From Atherinomorus stipes (lineage: Eukaryota; Chordata; Actinopteri; Atheriniformes; Atherinidae): a stretch of 64,000 nt of DNA. The position numbers and the translations under genes are program-made. How positions within the stretch are numbered: the stretch's first letter is position 1; each line of letters starts with the position of its first letter. Under the pieces are notes generated by a model that was not told the DNA's origin, made no database searches, and saw only the letters and a list, made by a program, of their open reading frames with translations. The stretch lies in contig JALJCO010009080.1 in NCBI GenBank assembly GCA_023101725.1, forward strand, positions 1-64,000, read 5' to 3'. Positions 53,880 to 64,000 of the stretch are shown here, piece by piece.

Positions 53880-56310
53880 CAAGGAGTAAGCAAAACAAAC
53901 ATGTCGGACTCCGAGATAATTTATTGAGTTTAAAATCAAAAGTTTGGGAACACTATGGATTTTACAAGAAAGACGGACGACTTGACAAGACAAATGTAAT
54001 TTGTAAAATGTGCCGCTCATCTGTATAATACACGGGCAGTACGAACAATCTGATATCTCACTTGAAGCGGAGGCATGGTGTTGTTGAAGCGTCGCCTGTG
54101 CCCTGCATCTGCTGCCTCCAGATCTGATTCACCTGTAGCTAGCAGCTCCAAAAGTGGTGAGAAAAGTATTAAATATATATAGAAAAAAAGAAATAAGGGG
54201 AGAAGGTGGGAGAGAAAAAAAAGCGGGAGGCGAATGAAAGAAAGAAAAAGGGAAAAAAAAGAAGGAGGGGGTAAAAAGAAAAAAGAGAAGAAAAAAGAAA
54301 GGGAAGGAATGTATGAAAAATGTGTGGATTAAGGAACAAAAAATTCTCAGGTTCTCTCCAGCCTCCAAAAAAAAAAAAAAGGGGAAAGGGATAATGGGTC
54401 TCAATTCCGAAAGAGACAAAAAAAAAAATTTCAAAAAGAATAAATTGAAAGAAGGAAGGTAAAAAAAAGAAAAAAAAAAAAATAAAAAAAAAAAATATAT
54501 AATATAAAAAAAATTGAAAAATGTCTATAACCCAAAAAAATGGGGAGAAAATTTTAAAAAAATTTTACTTTAAAGTATTTTCCGTCCCCCGCTTGCTAAC
54601 AGCTCTGCGCACTCTACAGCAATAACTGATGCTATAGCATTGTTCATCTGCATTCAGTCCTACAGTGTCATGGAGAACGAAGGTTTTAAACACCTCCTCC
54701 ATGATTTGGAGCCTCATTATAAGACACCAAACTGAAAGCTATTCTCCGATAAACAGATTCCTGCCCTGTACGACAAGTAAAAAAAGAGACAGAGGAGTCT
54801 CTGCAAGAAGCCCAAAGAGTTGCTCTAACAGTGGACAGCTGGACATCATGCGCTACAGCATCATATGTAATGGTCACAGCACACTACATAGATGACGGGT
54901 GGGTTCTCAAAAACCACGTTCTGCAGACCAGAGTGTTTAGCGCGGCTCACACGGGATAATCTAGGCGTTTTACTGCAGGATGTTTGCAGCGAGTGGAAAA
55001 TTGAATAGAAGAGGCCTGCGTTCGTCACAGATAGCGCCAGAAACATGATCCTGGCTGGTGCTGGTGCCAAGATGGACCCACACGTGAGATGCATCGCCCA
55101 CACATTGAACCTAGCATCTCAATAAGCCTTTGAGGTGGACAGTGTCTCTGAGCTGGTGGGGAAAGTTAGGAAGCTGGTCTCCTTTTTCCACAAAAGCCCC
55201 AAGTCAACTGAAGTTCTGCGTGTTTCCACCAGATGGAACAGTACTCTCGACTTGTTGGAGCATTTCTGGGAGCAGCAGCCTGCTGTGCTGAACACCCTGC
55301 TGTCCAGGAAGATAAAGAGGCGTGGGGCTATGACCAGTTTGGCAGAAGATGACATGACGCTGATCCGAAAGATCATGAAATTAATGTCACCTCTGAAAGT
55401 GGCAACCTCACTCCTCAATGAGTATAAAAAAAAGCCCACCATCTCCGTTATCTCGCCAATCCGAGCCAAACTGCAGAGACATTTCCAACCAGGTGAGAGT
55501 GATCTGGAGGTTATCTCCCATATGAAAGACAGATTCAGGCAGGACTTTGATGGTCGTTATAAATATGATGAAGGCACTTTCCACTGTGCCTCAGCACTTG
55601 ACCTGTGTTTTAAAAACCTGGCTTTTCTGGATGACAGTGATGCCAAGGATATGGTATTCATGAAGATAAAAACAGAGGTGGTACAGATGAATGGAGGCGC
55701 AAGAACGTTTAAAGTAAGATCGTGATTACAGTTTAGTACTAGGAGCATTATTTTACATGTTTATGCATTTTTTAGGAAGAGGCCAGTGACAGAAATGCTG
55801 AATGAAGACCAGAGGACCAGATAGCTGAAACAGAAGGCAACAAGAGTCCTTCCAAAGAGCACCTTGGAGACAATGATGGACAATGCCAAAAATGTACAGA
55901 AGTATGTCGTGAAGATGCAATATAGTCAAGCAATTTTAAGATTGTAATTGACAGGAATATTTTTTAGCACACCTGATGAGCCTCTCCTCTGCCCTCTTCT
56001 GTAGAAGATGCCCCTCCAAAGAAAAAGACTGCCATGGACCAGATGTTTGGAGATTTCCTGATTGCAAGACCACCAGCAAAGACCATCAGGGAGAAATCTA
56101 AGGATGAAATCTTAAAATATATAGAGAGGGACACTTTAGGTTTCAATGGGGGTGAGTTGCAGTGGTGGAGACTGCAAGTAGATCTTCCACTACTGTCAGC
56201 TTTAGCAAAGACATATCTGTCCATCCCAGCAACAAGCGTACCAGCTGGAAGAGTTTTCAGCACAGCTGGAGACATAGTTACAGCTAACCAAGGCCTCATG
56301 TAACAAACCA
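53880..56310 (+). pseudogene. ZBED/hAT-family transposase remnant
   Basis: Plus-strand pieces in order, with frameshifts and stops. (1) A BED finger at about 53925-54080: VWEHYGFYKKDGRLDKTNVI, CKMCRSS, ISHLKRRHG, with the C-x2-C...H-x5-H pattern. (2) The hAT core start at 54830-55130: VALTVDSWTSCATASYVMVT, then frameshifted CIAHTLNLAS. (3) An open 196-residue stretch at 55135-55725: ELVGKVRKLVSFFHKSP, RVSTRWNSTLDLLEHFWE, VATSLLNEYKKKP. (4) The hATC dimerisation domain at 56034-56303: LPLLSALAKTYLSIPATSVP and AGRVFSTAGDIV, ending in a stop. The A-rich block 54170-54590 interrupts it. A decayed autonomous hAT element, not a host gene. Confidence 0.75.
54170..54590. repeat. A/G-rich low-complexity block inside the transposase remnant
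   Basis: Purine runs such as GAGAAAAAAAAGCGGGAGGC separate the BED-finger region from the catalytic region of the hAT remnant. Confidence 0.7.
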
Positions 56311-57635
56311 AGGCCTCATTTTGCGTTGGTCACGCGATTCCTATGCTGATGACACAAGTTCTGAAACGAAGCTTCATTAGGAACACCCCCTTTTACTCGA
56401 CACGCGCTTCGGAGTCTCAGTTCATCGGGCACATCACTAGCGGCAGCCGGGGACCCACAGAGAGGCCTACGGCCAGAGGAGCGGCTGCCCGGAACCGGAA
56501 GAGCGGCAGTCCCGGGTAGCCTATGGCCAGGAGGGCGGCTGCTGGGAGGAGCGGCCGCCATAGACCCAGGACTGGCCCAAGACGATGAAGCCGAGAGAGA
56601 CGCCGACCACCGCAAGCCTTTTAGCCCTTTTAGCCTTTTTTTTACCCTTATCTTTTTTTAGTTTGCTACTTTTAGTTAGACTTTTAGGATTACTTTGTTA
56701 CTTTTTAGTTTAGGAGTTTTATTTATTTTTTATTTCTTTAATAAAGCTTTTATTTCTTTTAACCACCTGGTGGCGACGGCCTGTCTTTCTTTCCCCTCCT
56801 CTTGCAGTCGCCGGTATCGGAAAGGACCACCCTGTTACATCACTACATAAACTTGATCTGATTAAGTAGTGCTGAATTGTCGCATCATATCATGATATGG
56901 GTGTGAATCGTATGGTAGTGCATCGCAAAATGCCACACATGTAAGGTCAATATACAGTATAGGATCAGATACTTTGAGATGCGTATTTGATCGGCGTAAC
57001 ACCACAACCCTAGATGCACAACCCTAGTATAGACAGCCAGTCTGTATGTAGAATATCTTGAGATGAATCCGGCAATGAGGAGGCCTCGCTGTTTCCATTT
57101 TGGCAGAAAGTTTTGCATATTGCAAACCACCAAAGGCTAAAGGCTGCAGCTGTGCCATCTTCAGTTTCATATAAATGCAGAGTGTGAAGAATGTGCACAC
57201 TGGGATGGATGAAGCTGTGGAAAGAGGGTTGTATGTCCACAAAACCCAAACAGGCATGTTTGCTTTTTTTAAAGGTAAGGTTCGCATCCAAATTAAACAT
57301 ACCGATGCTATTTTTTCTCGGGCCTGTAAAGTAATTTATCCATCTCGAGTCTTGGTGAGTGTCAGAAAGCTTTGGAGACATAAGCCATAGAGATGCCAAC
57401 GTTTCAGAAATAAAAACGCTGGATGTTACTTGTGGTAATTTTAAGATGCTAATTTGATCATGAAATGATAAAACTTGATCCTGATACAAAATTATATGAT
57501 GATGATTTTGATTGAGCTGAATTCAGGATTCAGCGATGGATATGAGACAATATGACATGCTGATTTAACACAATCACTTTCACTTATACCAAACTATATA
57601 TAAAGCATACAATGGATTGTGGGCATAATCACTGG
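56311..57635. other. Intergenic, transposon debris
   Basis: About 56,320-56,820 is G/C-rich, then T-rich with an AATAAAG near 56,740. It may be the tail of the hAT copy or another transcript end. About 56,880-57,030 carries CATCATATCATGATATGGG-type debris. No gene recognised. Confidence 0.4.
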
Positions 57636-58353
57636 AAGCCATAGGCCACTATATCAGGTCCACAACGCCAGGATCTCGTTAGACCACCTTCTTCCTTCAG
57701 AACTGCCTCAGTTCTTGGTGTCATAGATCCAACAAGGTGCTGGAAACCGTCCTCAGAGATTTTGCTCCATATTGACAAACAGATTAAGGCAGTTGTCAAA
57801 TCAAGTTTTGCTTTTCAGATATGGCAGCTAGAAAAAGTAAAACCAGTTTTTAGAGGCAAAACTTTCAGATTTAATCCATGTTTTTGTTTCCATCTGACTG
57901 GATGGCTAATTCGCTTCACATGAAGGTTATTGCATCTTCTGCTGACAATCACTGGAAAGCGCAAAATGTTGCTGCACATCTAACTGGATCAAGAAAATAC
58001 CGTATATGTACATTTCCACTATTTTAGCCTCCCTTCAGGCCATTGGAGTCCAGTGAACTCATGGTCATGTTCCAGAAAGCAGGTGGAGATGATGTGAGCT
58101 TTGTGACATGGTCCATCATTCTGCTAGAAGTAGCATCAGTGGGCCAACAAAGTGGGCCAAGAAAATCCCCCCCACACCATTCCACCAGAAACAGCCTGAA
58201 GCCTTGATCCAAGGCAGGATGGATCCATGCTGTCATGATGTTTCCAGCAGATTCTGAGTCTAGCATCTGAATGTGGAGCTGAAATGGAGACTCATCAGAC
58301 CAGCAACGTTTCTCCATCTTTATTGTCCAGTTCTGGTGCGTCTGTGTGAATTG

Positions 58354-58837
58354 TTAACCTGACTCCGCCAGATGGATTTGCTCCCACATATCCATTTGGG
58401 AATCATCTGTTAGAGTAGTTTTGGGAAGGGGCGAAAAAACTGCTTAGCTGATTGGATAAGGCATCTGTCTATCACCACCTATGTTGGTGATAGATGGGCC
58501 AAATCAACCAATCAGATCAACGAAGCATATGACGTATTCACAGAGCAACAACGAAAACACAACCACAAGCCAGGCTACTCTTGCTGCTTGTCGGCAGTAA
58601 TTCCGATAAAACTTGAGCGATAGCCACGCTGATGCTAGTTTCATCCGCTGAAGCCGCCATGTTGTTTAGACTGAACTGTCGCTTCTCATTGCGTCACACC
58701 TCAACCCGCCTCAAAGCCAACACTGATTGGACGTTCGTTTGGTGAACTGCTCCAAATTCTCTTCAACGGAAAGTAGCCAGACTGATCTGCGAGTGAAAAC
58801 CTGAAGCTCGCGAGATCAGGATGGTCTCACAAGGCCA
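58354..58837. mobile_element. Nested element with 8-bp target duplication
   Basis: 484 bp flanked by GTGAATTG on both sides (58346-58353 and 58838-58845), interrupting the larger repeat. An 8-bp duplication suggests hAT. The terminal inverted repeats are weak. No open frame. Confidence 0.6.
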
Positions 58838-59199
58838 GTGAATTGTAGCCTCAGTTTCCTGTTCTTAGCTGATAGCAGTGGCACCCGATGTGGTCTTCTG
58901 CTGCTGGAGTCCGTCTGCTTCCAGGTTGGATGTGTTATGTGTTCAGAGATGCTATTCTGCATACCATGGTTGGAACCAGTGCTGATCTGACTTCCTGTTG
59001 TCTTTTTGTCATCTCCAGCCAGTCTGTCCATCCTCCTCTGACACCAACCAGACATTCCGGTCCAGACAGCTGCTGCTCACTGGATATTCTCTCTTCTTCA
59101 GACCATTCTCTGCCTGGAGATCATTAAATCCCCTTTTTCCTCTTCTGATGCTCAGTTTGAATGTCAACAAGTGGTCTTCATCATGTCTCCATGACTACG

Positions 59200-60113
59200 G
59201 TCCTGTCCCAACACCCGCACCCTTGCGCTCCTAGAATGGGTGTTCCCATTGAAGGTTCAAGTGCGTAGTGTGCCCCATTTCTCCAGAGTAGGCGTTAGCC
59301 CCGCCTCTGAGCACCCTCAATCAAAACTTCAGTGAAGTCAGCATTCTTGTTGTAAAGGCAGAAAATGTCCATGTTTGGTGATTGAGCTCCTGCCTGTGGC
59401 GAAAAAAACTCTTTTCAAATGTTAATGTTAAAATATTTAATCTTTTGCTACACTGTATGTGAGATAATGACTGAAGTTTGCCCTGCTACTTTGAAATATG
59501 CTTTGAATATTAAAATTCAAAGCATTTAAATGATAAAAGTTATTAGTTTACTGACAAAAGTGCTATATTTAATTTTTACTTAGACTTTATTTACACAGGT
59601 AAGTCCCATTGAGACGCAGCGTCTTTAGCATGAGAGAACTTCCTACCTCATGGTTAACCTGACATACATGTTTTAAAGGACATTTGTGGACATCCTGTGC
59701 AACAATGACAGTCACAGAGTAGCCGGTTGAATCTTTAATAAAAATTTAGTTTAGAATGTAAAAAAGACAGTTATTTATCCCTGTACGGGTTAAAATTATA
59801 AAGCCACTACATACATAATTTCAGTAATTCACTTATTTATCATTTAAATACATGTGGATTTTATAACTTATATTTTACAAGAACAGATGGAATGAACTTT
59901 ATTCAGTTTAGGTCTGAAAATGACGCCTTCACCGGAACAGAGATGAGGCTGAGTTTGAAAACAACATAAAGTGACGTTGTGGTGGAAGATGATGGAGGAA
60001 CCATTACTGTCACAATTCTGACGTTTTCCCGCACTAACCTGCACACTCCAACCCTTAACGTGCACTTCTACCAACTGCACACTCTTACAGGACTGTAGGG
60101 TTTAGTGTGGGTA
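59200..60113. mobile_element. Nested DNA transposon with CCTGTCCCAA ends
   Basis: Left end TCCTGTCCCAACACCCGCAC; right end GTGGGTATTGGGACAGGG is its inverted partner. It splits the larger repeat just before TAAATGC. Harbinger-like ends are likely. No transposase frame. Confidence 0.55.
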
Positions 60114-60240
60114 TTGGGACAGGGTCTAAATGCTTTGAGTTGCTGCCGTGTGATTGGCTGATTAGATATTTGCATTAATGAGCAATTTAACAGTTTGCAT
60201 GTTGACATGCTGACAAATCAAAATTGAAGCTGTACCTGTG

Positions 60241-61679
60241 TGGAAGCACAGAGTAAAAGTACTTAATGTATCATTTCTAAGCTTTTTTTTTTTTTTATTA
60301 AGCAGTAATGTAATTTGATCTGTCATGAAAATGGGTAACTTACACTGATTTGTTTGTGCAGATAGAAAATATAGGGTTTTGCTGGAGTTGTAAACTCTTT
60401 TCTTTCAATGATAATTAATTAAAGCTCTACACATTGTTTCCTGATGAAAAAATCCAATAAAAATTTGCTTAGGTCATAGTGTATTTAAAATGAATACTTA
60501 AAACATGAAGTCAAAGTGAGTTCTACAACTCAGATCAGACGACCCTTGGTTCTCCCTTCAGCTTCGCTCAGATGATCAATTTAGTTTTTTCAGTAAAAAG
60601 AAAAAAAGCTGAGCTCCGTTCAGTTTGAGTCATTTAGAAGCTATATCCGCACAGATATAATTCATCAGTCCCCTCTGACCTAACCTGCGCTTCACGTTGG
60701 AGTACATGCAGCTGAATATTCGGTCTATTACATGAGTAATAGGCAACATCGCTGGGAATCCAGACCCTTCTCCCCATCTGTCATTACTGCCCGAGCAGCC
60801 AGAGCACAGAGGGCCAAAGAAAATATTTCAGACATGATTAGGAAAAGAAAATAGGCAAAAGGGGAATCTTCTTGCATTTGCAAAGAATCTGGACTTGGAG
60901 GAAGTAGATCAACTCTGCAGTGTCTTTGCAGAGACCATATCCGGACCGGACACAAACACAAACACGCAAACAAAAGCACATTTCTCAGTCCGATTGGGAG
61001 GAAACATTTCTCTTCTTTCTCTCTGTGCTACTGGAGCAAAGGCTAAAGGAGAAGAGAGGACATGAGAGGAAACACGCAGTACTCCCTCTGCCCAGAGGAA
61101 AGAGTGAGCTGGTGCTGCCTCAGATCATATAACATCATCCTGGAGTGCGTCAGTGACTAATATGGCAAATAGAGCTGCTATCAGAAGATAATTGAAGTGG
61201 GTTGGGGAAGAATCTAGGAATCTGAACAAGCATTCTTCATTTCAAAAGGAGTGAATATGAATGAATGAATCATCAGAAACAAGCAGGTCCATGAGCCAGA
61301 CCAGGTATTGCTGTCACTCAAAGAGACAAAACGTCTAATTTTTTTTTTTTTTAAAACAAGCATGTCTGTTGATTATATTTTGGTAAAATGACCCTTCCTG
61401 TCTGGGTTTAATGTGTCTCGTTACTCAGAACAGAACTTCAGTGATGTGAATGTATTGCAGCTTAGTATAGCTTCTGCCATCATCATCATTAACTGCAGCC
61501 GATGAAGGCCCTGCTGCAGTCAAACTGTACAATCATTTTTGGTAATTTGGTAAAAAAAAAAAAAAAAAAGAGAGAGAGAGAGAAATTTTTTTTAAAAAGA
61601 AGTTCATGCAGTTTCTTATCTTCTCTGTTTCTTCTCCTCAGTTCTGACAGGAAGCTGCATACAACACTGATATGCTGTA
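60241..61679. other. Intergenic, nothing recognised
   Basis: AT-rich DNA, no gene or clear repeat apart from short A-runs and (AG)n near 61,555-61,585. Confidence 0.4.
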
Positions 61680-61933
61680 CAGTTGTGCTTGAAAGTTTAC
61701 ATCCCCTCCCATTAAAGAAAAGCCTAAATTCACAATAGTAATTCAAACAACAAGAAACTGAAAAAGAAATAATAAATACAAGTTTGCGAAATTATAATTT
61801 AGTAAAATAAGATATTGATTTTGAATTTTTCATTTAAAAATGATAATAACTTAAGTCAATTTCAACTTATTTCACTGACAGCTGATTTTTTTCCATCTCT
61901 AACGGAAGGGGATGTAAACTCATAACACATCTG
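61680..61933. mobile_element. Tc1/mariner-like MITE
   Basis: 254 bp with ends CAGTTGTGCTTGAAAGTTTAC and (reverse complemented) CAGATGTGTTATGAGTTTAC, followed inward by ATCCCCT in both arms. Flanked by TA on each side (61678-61679 and 61934-61935). No coding capacity. Confidence 0.65.
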
Positions 61934-61935
61934 TA

Positions 61936-62690
61936 TGTATGGTAAAAAGCTCTGTTCTATTCCACCTTACTGTGACTAGGTTGCACTGACAGCACTGACT
62001 TCTAGTATAAAGTCCATATCGCTTTGATTTACCCTTTTGTCCCTTTCTAGTGGCCTCAGAAACTATCTTAAAATGTCAAACAAGTTTTGCAGTTCAGCCG
62101 ATCTCTCCTCAGTTGGGAAATATGCAACCCCTGAGCATGCTCACCAGCCGGGCCGCATGTTGAGTGAAGGGCACATTTACATTAGTTACAAATTCCCACA
62201 AATGATGAGGTCAGTGAAGGGGACAGCTGAGATTAAGCAGGCTGGCCTCAGACGTCTGAGGTGTTTTTGAAAATTTAAATCAGAGGTGAAACTGAAACTT
62301 AACTTGGCTGAAAACTGAGGTGTGTTTCAGCCTCTTCTCCACATTTCCACACAAACAAAAAGCCTAACAGTTTAAGATGGGTTATTTAGATAATTAAGCA
62401 CTTTTCCAGACAGTAATTGTTGTCTCCCAGGAGAAGGAGACAATAAGAGGTTTTTTTAATGAACTCCTACAATCTGCTGATGCCATTATTGAAAGGTTTT
62501 GTATTATTTTGTCCTTTGTTCTGTGTGAGTATGGGAGCAAAATCCCATTAAAAAGGTATTACACGTTTTAGATAAACTACAGAACAAAGCCGCTCCAAAA
62601 GACTTGCTCATTGGCAGCCCCAAGTGGGAACGAGAGGTAATGAAGGAAAACTCTCAAAGTATCAGAACGTCAAGACTCAGGAGGCTTCAT
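61936..62690. other. Intergenic, nothing recognised
   Basis: No gene, RNA or repeat boundary that I can support. Confidence 0.4.
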
Positions 62691-62694
62691 GCTT

Positions 62695-62890
62695 ACAAAC
62701 AGAATTAGAATTAGAATCAGAATTAGAATTACAAATTAGAATGCTTTATTGTCATTGTACACAATGTACAACAGAATTTAAAAGACAACTCTAGTGGTGC
62801 AAAACACATAAAATACAGATGTAAAATTAGGCAAGTGACAACATACCATAAAAAACAATAAATAAGGAAACAAACAGGAACAGAATTTAA
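62695..62890. repeat. Fish interspersed repeat fragment with AGAATT tandem
   Basis: Short (AGAATT)n-like run, then ATGCTTTATTGTCATTGTAC and ACAATGTACAACAGAATTT, a common fish repeat end. Confidence 0.5.
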
Positions 62891-62899
62891 AAGAAATAC

Positions 62900-63060
62900 T
62901 AAAATAAAAAGAAAGGGAAAAAAAGGGGGGGGAAAATTTAAAAAAAAAAGAAAAAAAAAAAGGAAATAAGGGAAAAAAAAAAAAAAAAATAGGAAAAATG
63001 GATAAATTAAGATTGAGGGGGGGTTTGGGAAAAATATTTTTAAATTATTATTTTATATTA
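62900..63060. repeat. A/G-rich low-complexity block
   Basis: Same composition style as the blocks at 48 and 53 kb. It interrupts the preceding repeat. Confidence 0.65.
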
Positions 63061-63784
63061 TTATTTTATATATGACTAGGGGTAGTATCTTTAGTTTTCT
63101 ACCCCCTCTCTGTGGAACCGGCTCCCAGTTTGGCTTCGGAAAGTGGTCCAACTTTCAGATCAGGCTGTTATCATTTCTTATTGGTAAAGTTTAGGGCAGC
63201 TTGGTGACCTTTAAGGCTCATTGAATACGCCTACAGAGGGAGAATTATGCCCTCTTTGTCCTTTTTGTGCACATTTTGATCCATTTTCAGATTATTGGTT
63301 ATATAAATATACAAAATTATCATGTCAGGTATTATTGGTTTTGAATTAAAAATAAAAAATAAAAAACAAACAAAACTGTTTCCCACATTAGAGCACCTTT
63401 TATTATTTTAAAATGCCTTTTTGTTTTGTTTTTGTCTGGTTTAAAGTTGATTTCCTGAGTCTGTCAAAGACAAATTTCTGTCATCACTCGGGACAGACAA
63501 TAAAGTTCCACCTTCCTACATTTCCCATGAACAGAGGACCAACATACCTGTCAACAGGTGCAGACGTCTGATTGGACGTTACAGAAACACCTGATTGCAG
63601 TGATTGTCTAAAAGTGTTGCTCAACAACATTTTAACTTTGGTGCTTGTTTATTTTTATTTATCGCTTGTTTGTTCATCAGGTATTTTCTTTGTTTTCGTT
63701 TCATTATAAAGAAATAGGAGTGGGATTTAATAAGTTTTCTTCTTCCCACAGTACTTTTCATGCATATTCAATCTATTAGCTATT

Positions 63785-63935
63785 GTGCATCGGAGGGCCC
63801 GGGCGGGATTTGGTCCCCAGGCTCCCGGGTGAGAGTCACGCGCGCTGACCATTCAGCCAAAGGGACATCTCTGTGGCCCAAGACGCATCATCACTCGGAG
63901 GCAGTGACAGAACTGACAACTGCCGCACTGATTAT
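63785..63935 (-). mobile_element. tRNA-Glu-like SINE, unsplit copy
   Basis: Matches the SINE at 24611-24753 plus 30621-30646 in order: GGTGAGAGTCACGCGCGCTG, AGCCAAAGGGACATC, CATCATCACTCGGAGGCAGT, GACAACTGCCGCACTG. On the minus strand it shows the same A-box and B-box-like parts. It lets the split copy be read as one element. Confidence 0.6.
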
Positions 63936-64000
63936 ATGTTGCTTTAATTTAGTTTTTTTTTTTTCTTTTGTGATAAGATGACAGCTATGTGCTAATCTTC

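Larger units (their letters stand above)
57640..60240. mobile_element. Long degenerate interspersed repeat in three pieces
   Basis: The pieces 57640-58353, 58846-59195 and 60114-60240 read as one familiar fish repeat, in order: GTCCACAACGCCAGGATCTC, CATGTTCCAGAAAGCAGGTG, TGTAGCCTCAGTTTCCTGTT with GTGGTCTTCTGCTGCTG, and GAGTTGCTGCCGTGTGATTGG. Two later insertions split it (58354-58837 and 59200-60113). Family assignment is from memory and uncertain. Confidence 0.55.

Noticed and set aside
1..64000. D, J or constant-region exons, or a CRISPR array
   Set aside because: I looked for 12-spacer RSS with FGxG frames and for Ig constant domains on both strands and found none. Repeats present are transposon-derived or microsatellites, not CRISPR, and the genome is eukaryotic.

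Overview
This 64-kb window is vertebrate nuclear DNA, almost certainly from a ray-finned (teleost) fish. The evidence is split leader/V-exon immune-receptor genes with recombination signal sequences (RSS), fish-type SINEs, L2-like LINEs, Tc1-, hAT- and Harbinger-like DNA transposons, and a Gmr1-type LTR retrotransposon. The left 43 kb is the upstream part of a T-cell receptor V-segment array, every segment on the minus strand. I count about 22 V segments or relics. Nine or ten look rearrangeable; the rest are frameshifted, hybrid, truncated or missing key residues. I call them TRBV (beta) because of the FR2 (WYKQ..LLGY; MYWYRQ..IVFT) and FR3 (YFCAAS, YFCAVS) styles and one good V-beta promoter decamer. 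TRA/TRD is not formally excluded, since no D, J or C segment lies in the window. Those should lie beyond the low-coordinate end, because transcription runs right to left.

Layout. Positions 750-12,600 hold the repeated unit 'class I V (frameshifted) - FR1 relic - V (QYIH type) - V (ADM type)'. There is one truncated copy, one copy collapsed to a hybrid V, and one full copy. Two copies of an unrecognised plus-strand exon (7.85 and 12.3 kb) travel with it. Positions 12,600-34,000 hold a second unit, 'class I V - class II V (EVSKN type) - antisense L2-like LINE', in three copies. The third carries an extra V and an 8.5-kb nest of transposons. Positions 35.5-43.8 kb hold more divergent single V segments, several broken. 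From 43.8 kb to the end I see no V gene, only repeats, microsatellites, a decayed ZBED/hAT transposase and A/G-rich low-complexity blocks. This looks like the upstream flank of the array.

Because the V units are duplicated, many insertions can be read against their own empty site in a sister copy. These include a 288-bp palindromic MITE (15.2 kb), a 1.64-kb hAT-like element (13.4-15.0 kb), a tRNA-derived SINE (11.9 kb), a 488-bp solo LTR (18.3 kb) and the four-layer nest at 23.8-32.3 kb. The nest is a Tc1-like element holding a tRNA-Glu-like SINE that is itself split by a complete Gmr1-type retrotransposon, plus a second Tc1-like element. The retrotransposon is intact: 609-bp LTRs differing at one visible base, 5-bp target duplication, tRNA-Leu primer site, and a single 1521-codon Gag-Pol frame with integrase before reverse transcriptase.

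Functionally, each V segment supplies a leader and a variable domain to a rearranging receptor chain. The two V classes carry consistently different RSS spacers (23 and 22 bp). Gene conversion, unequal crossing-over and transposon insertion have all visibly reshaped the array.
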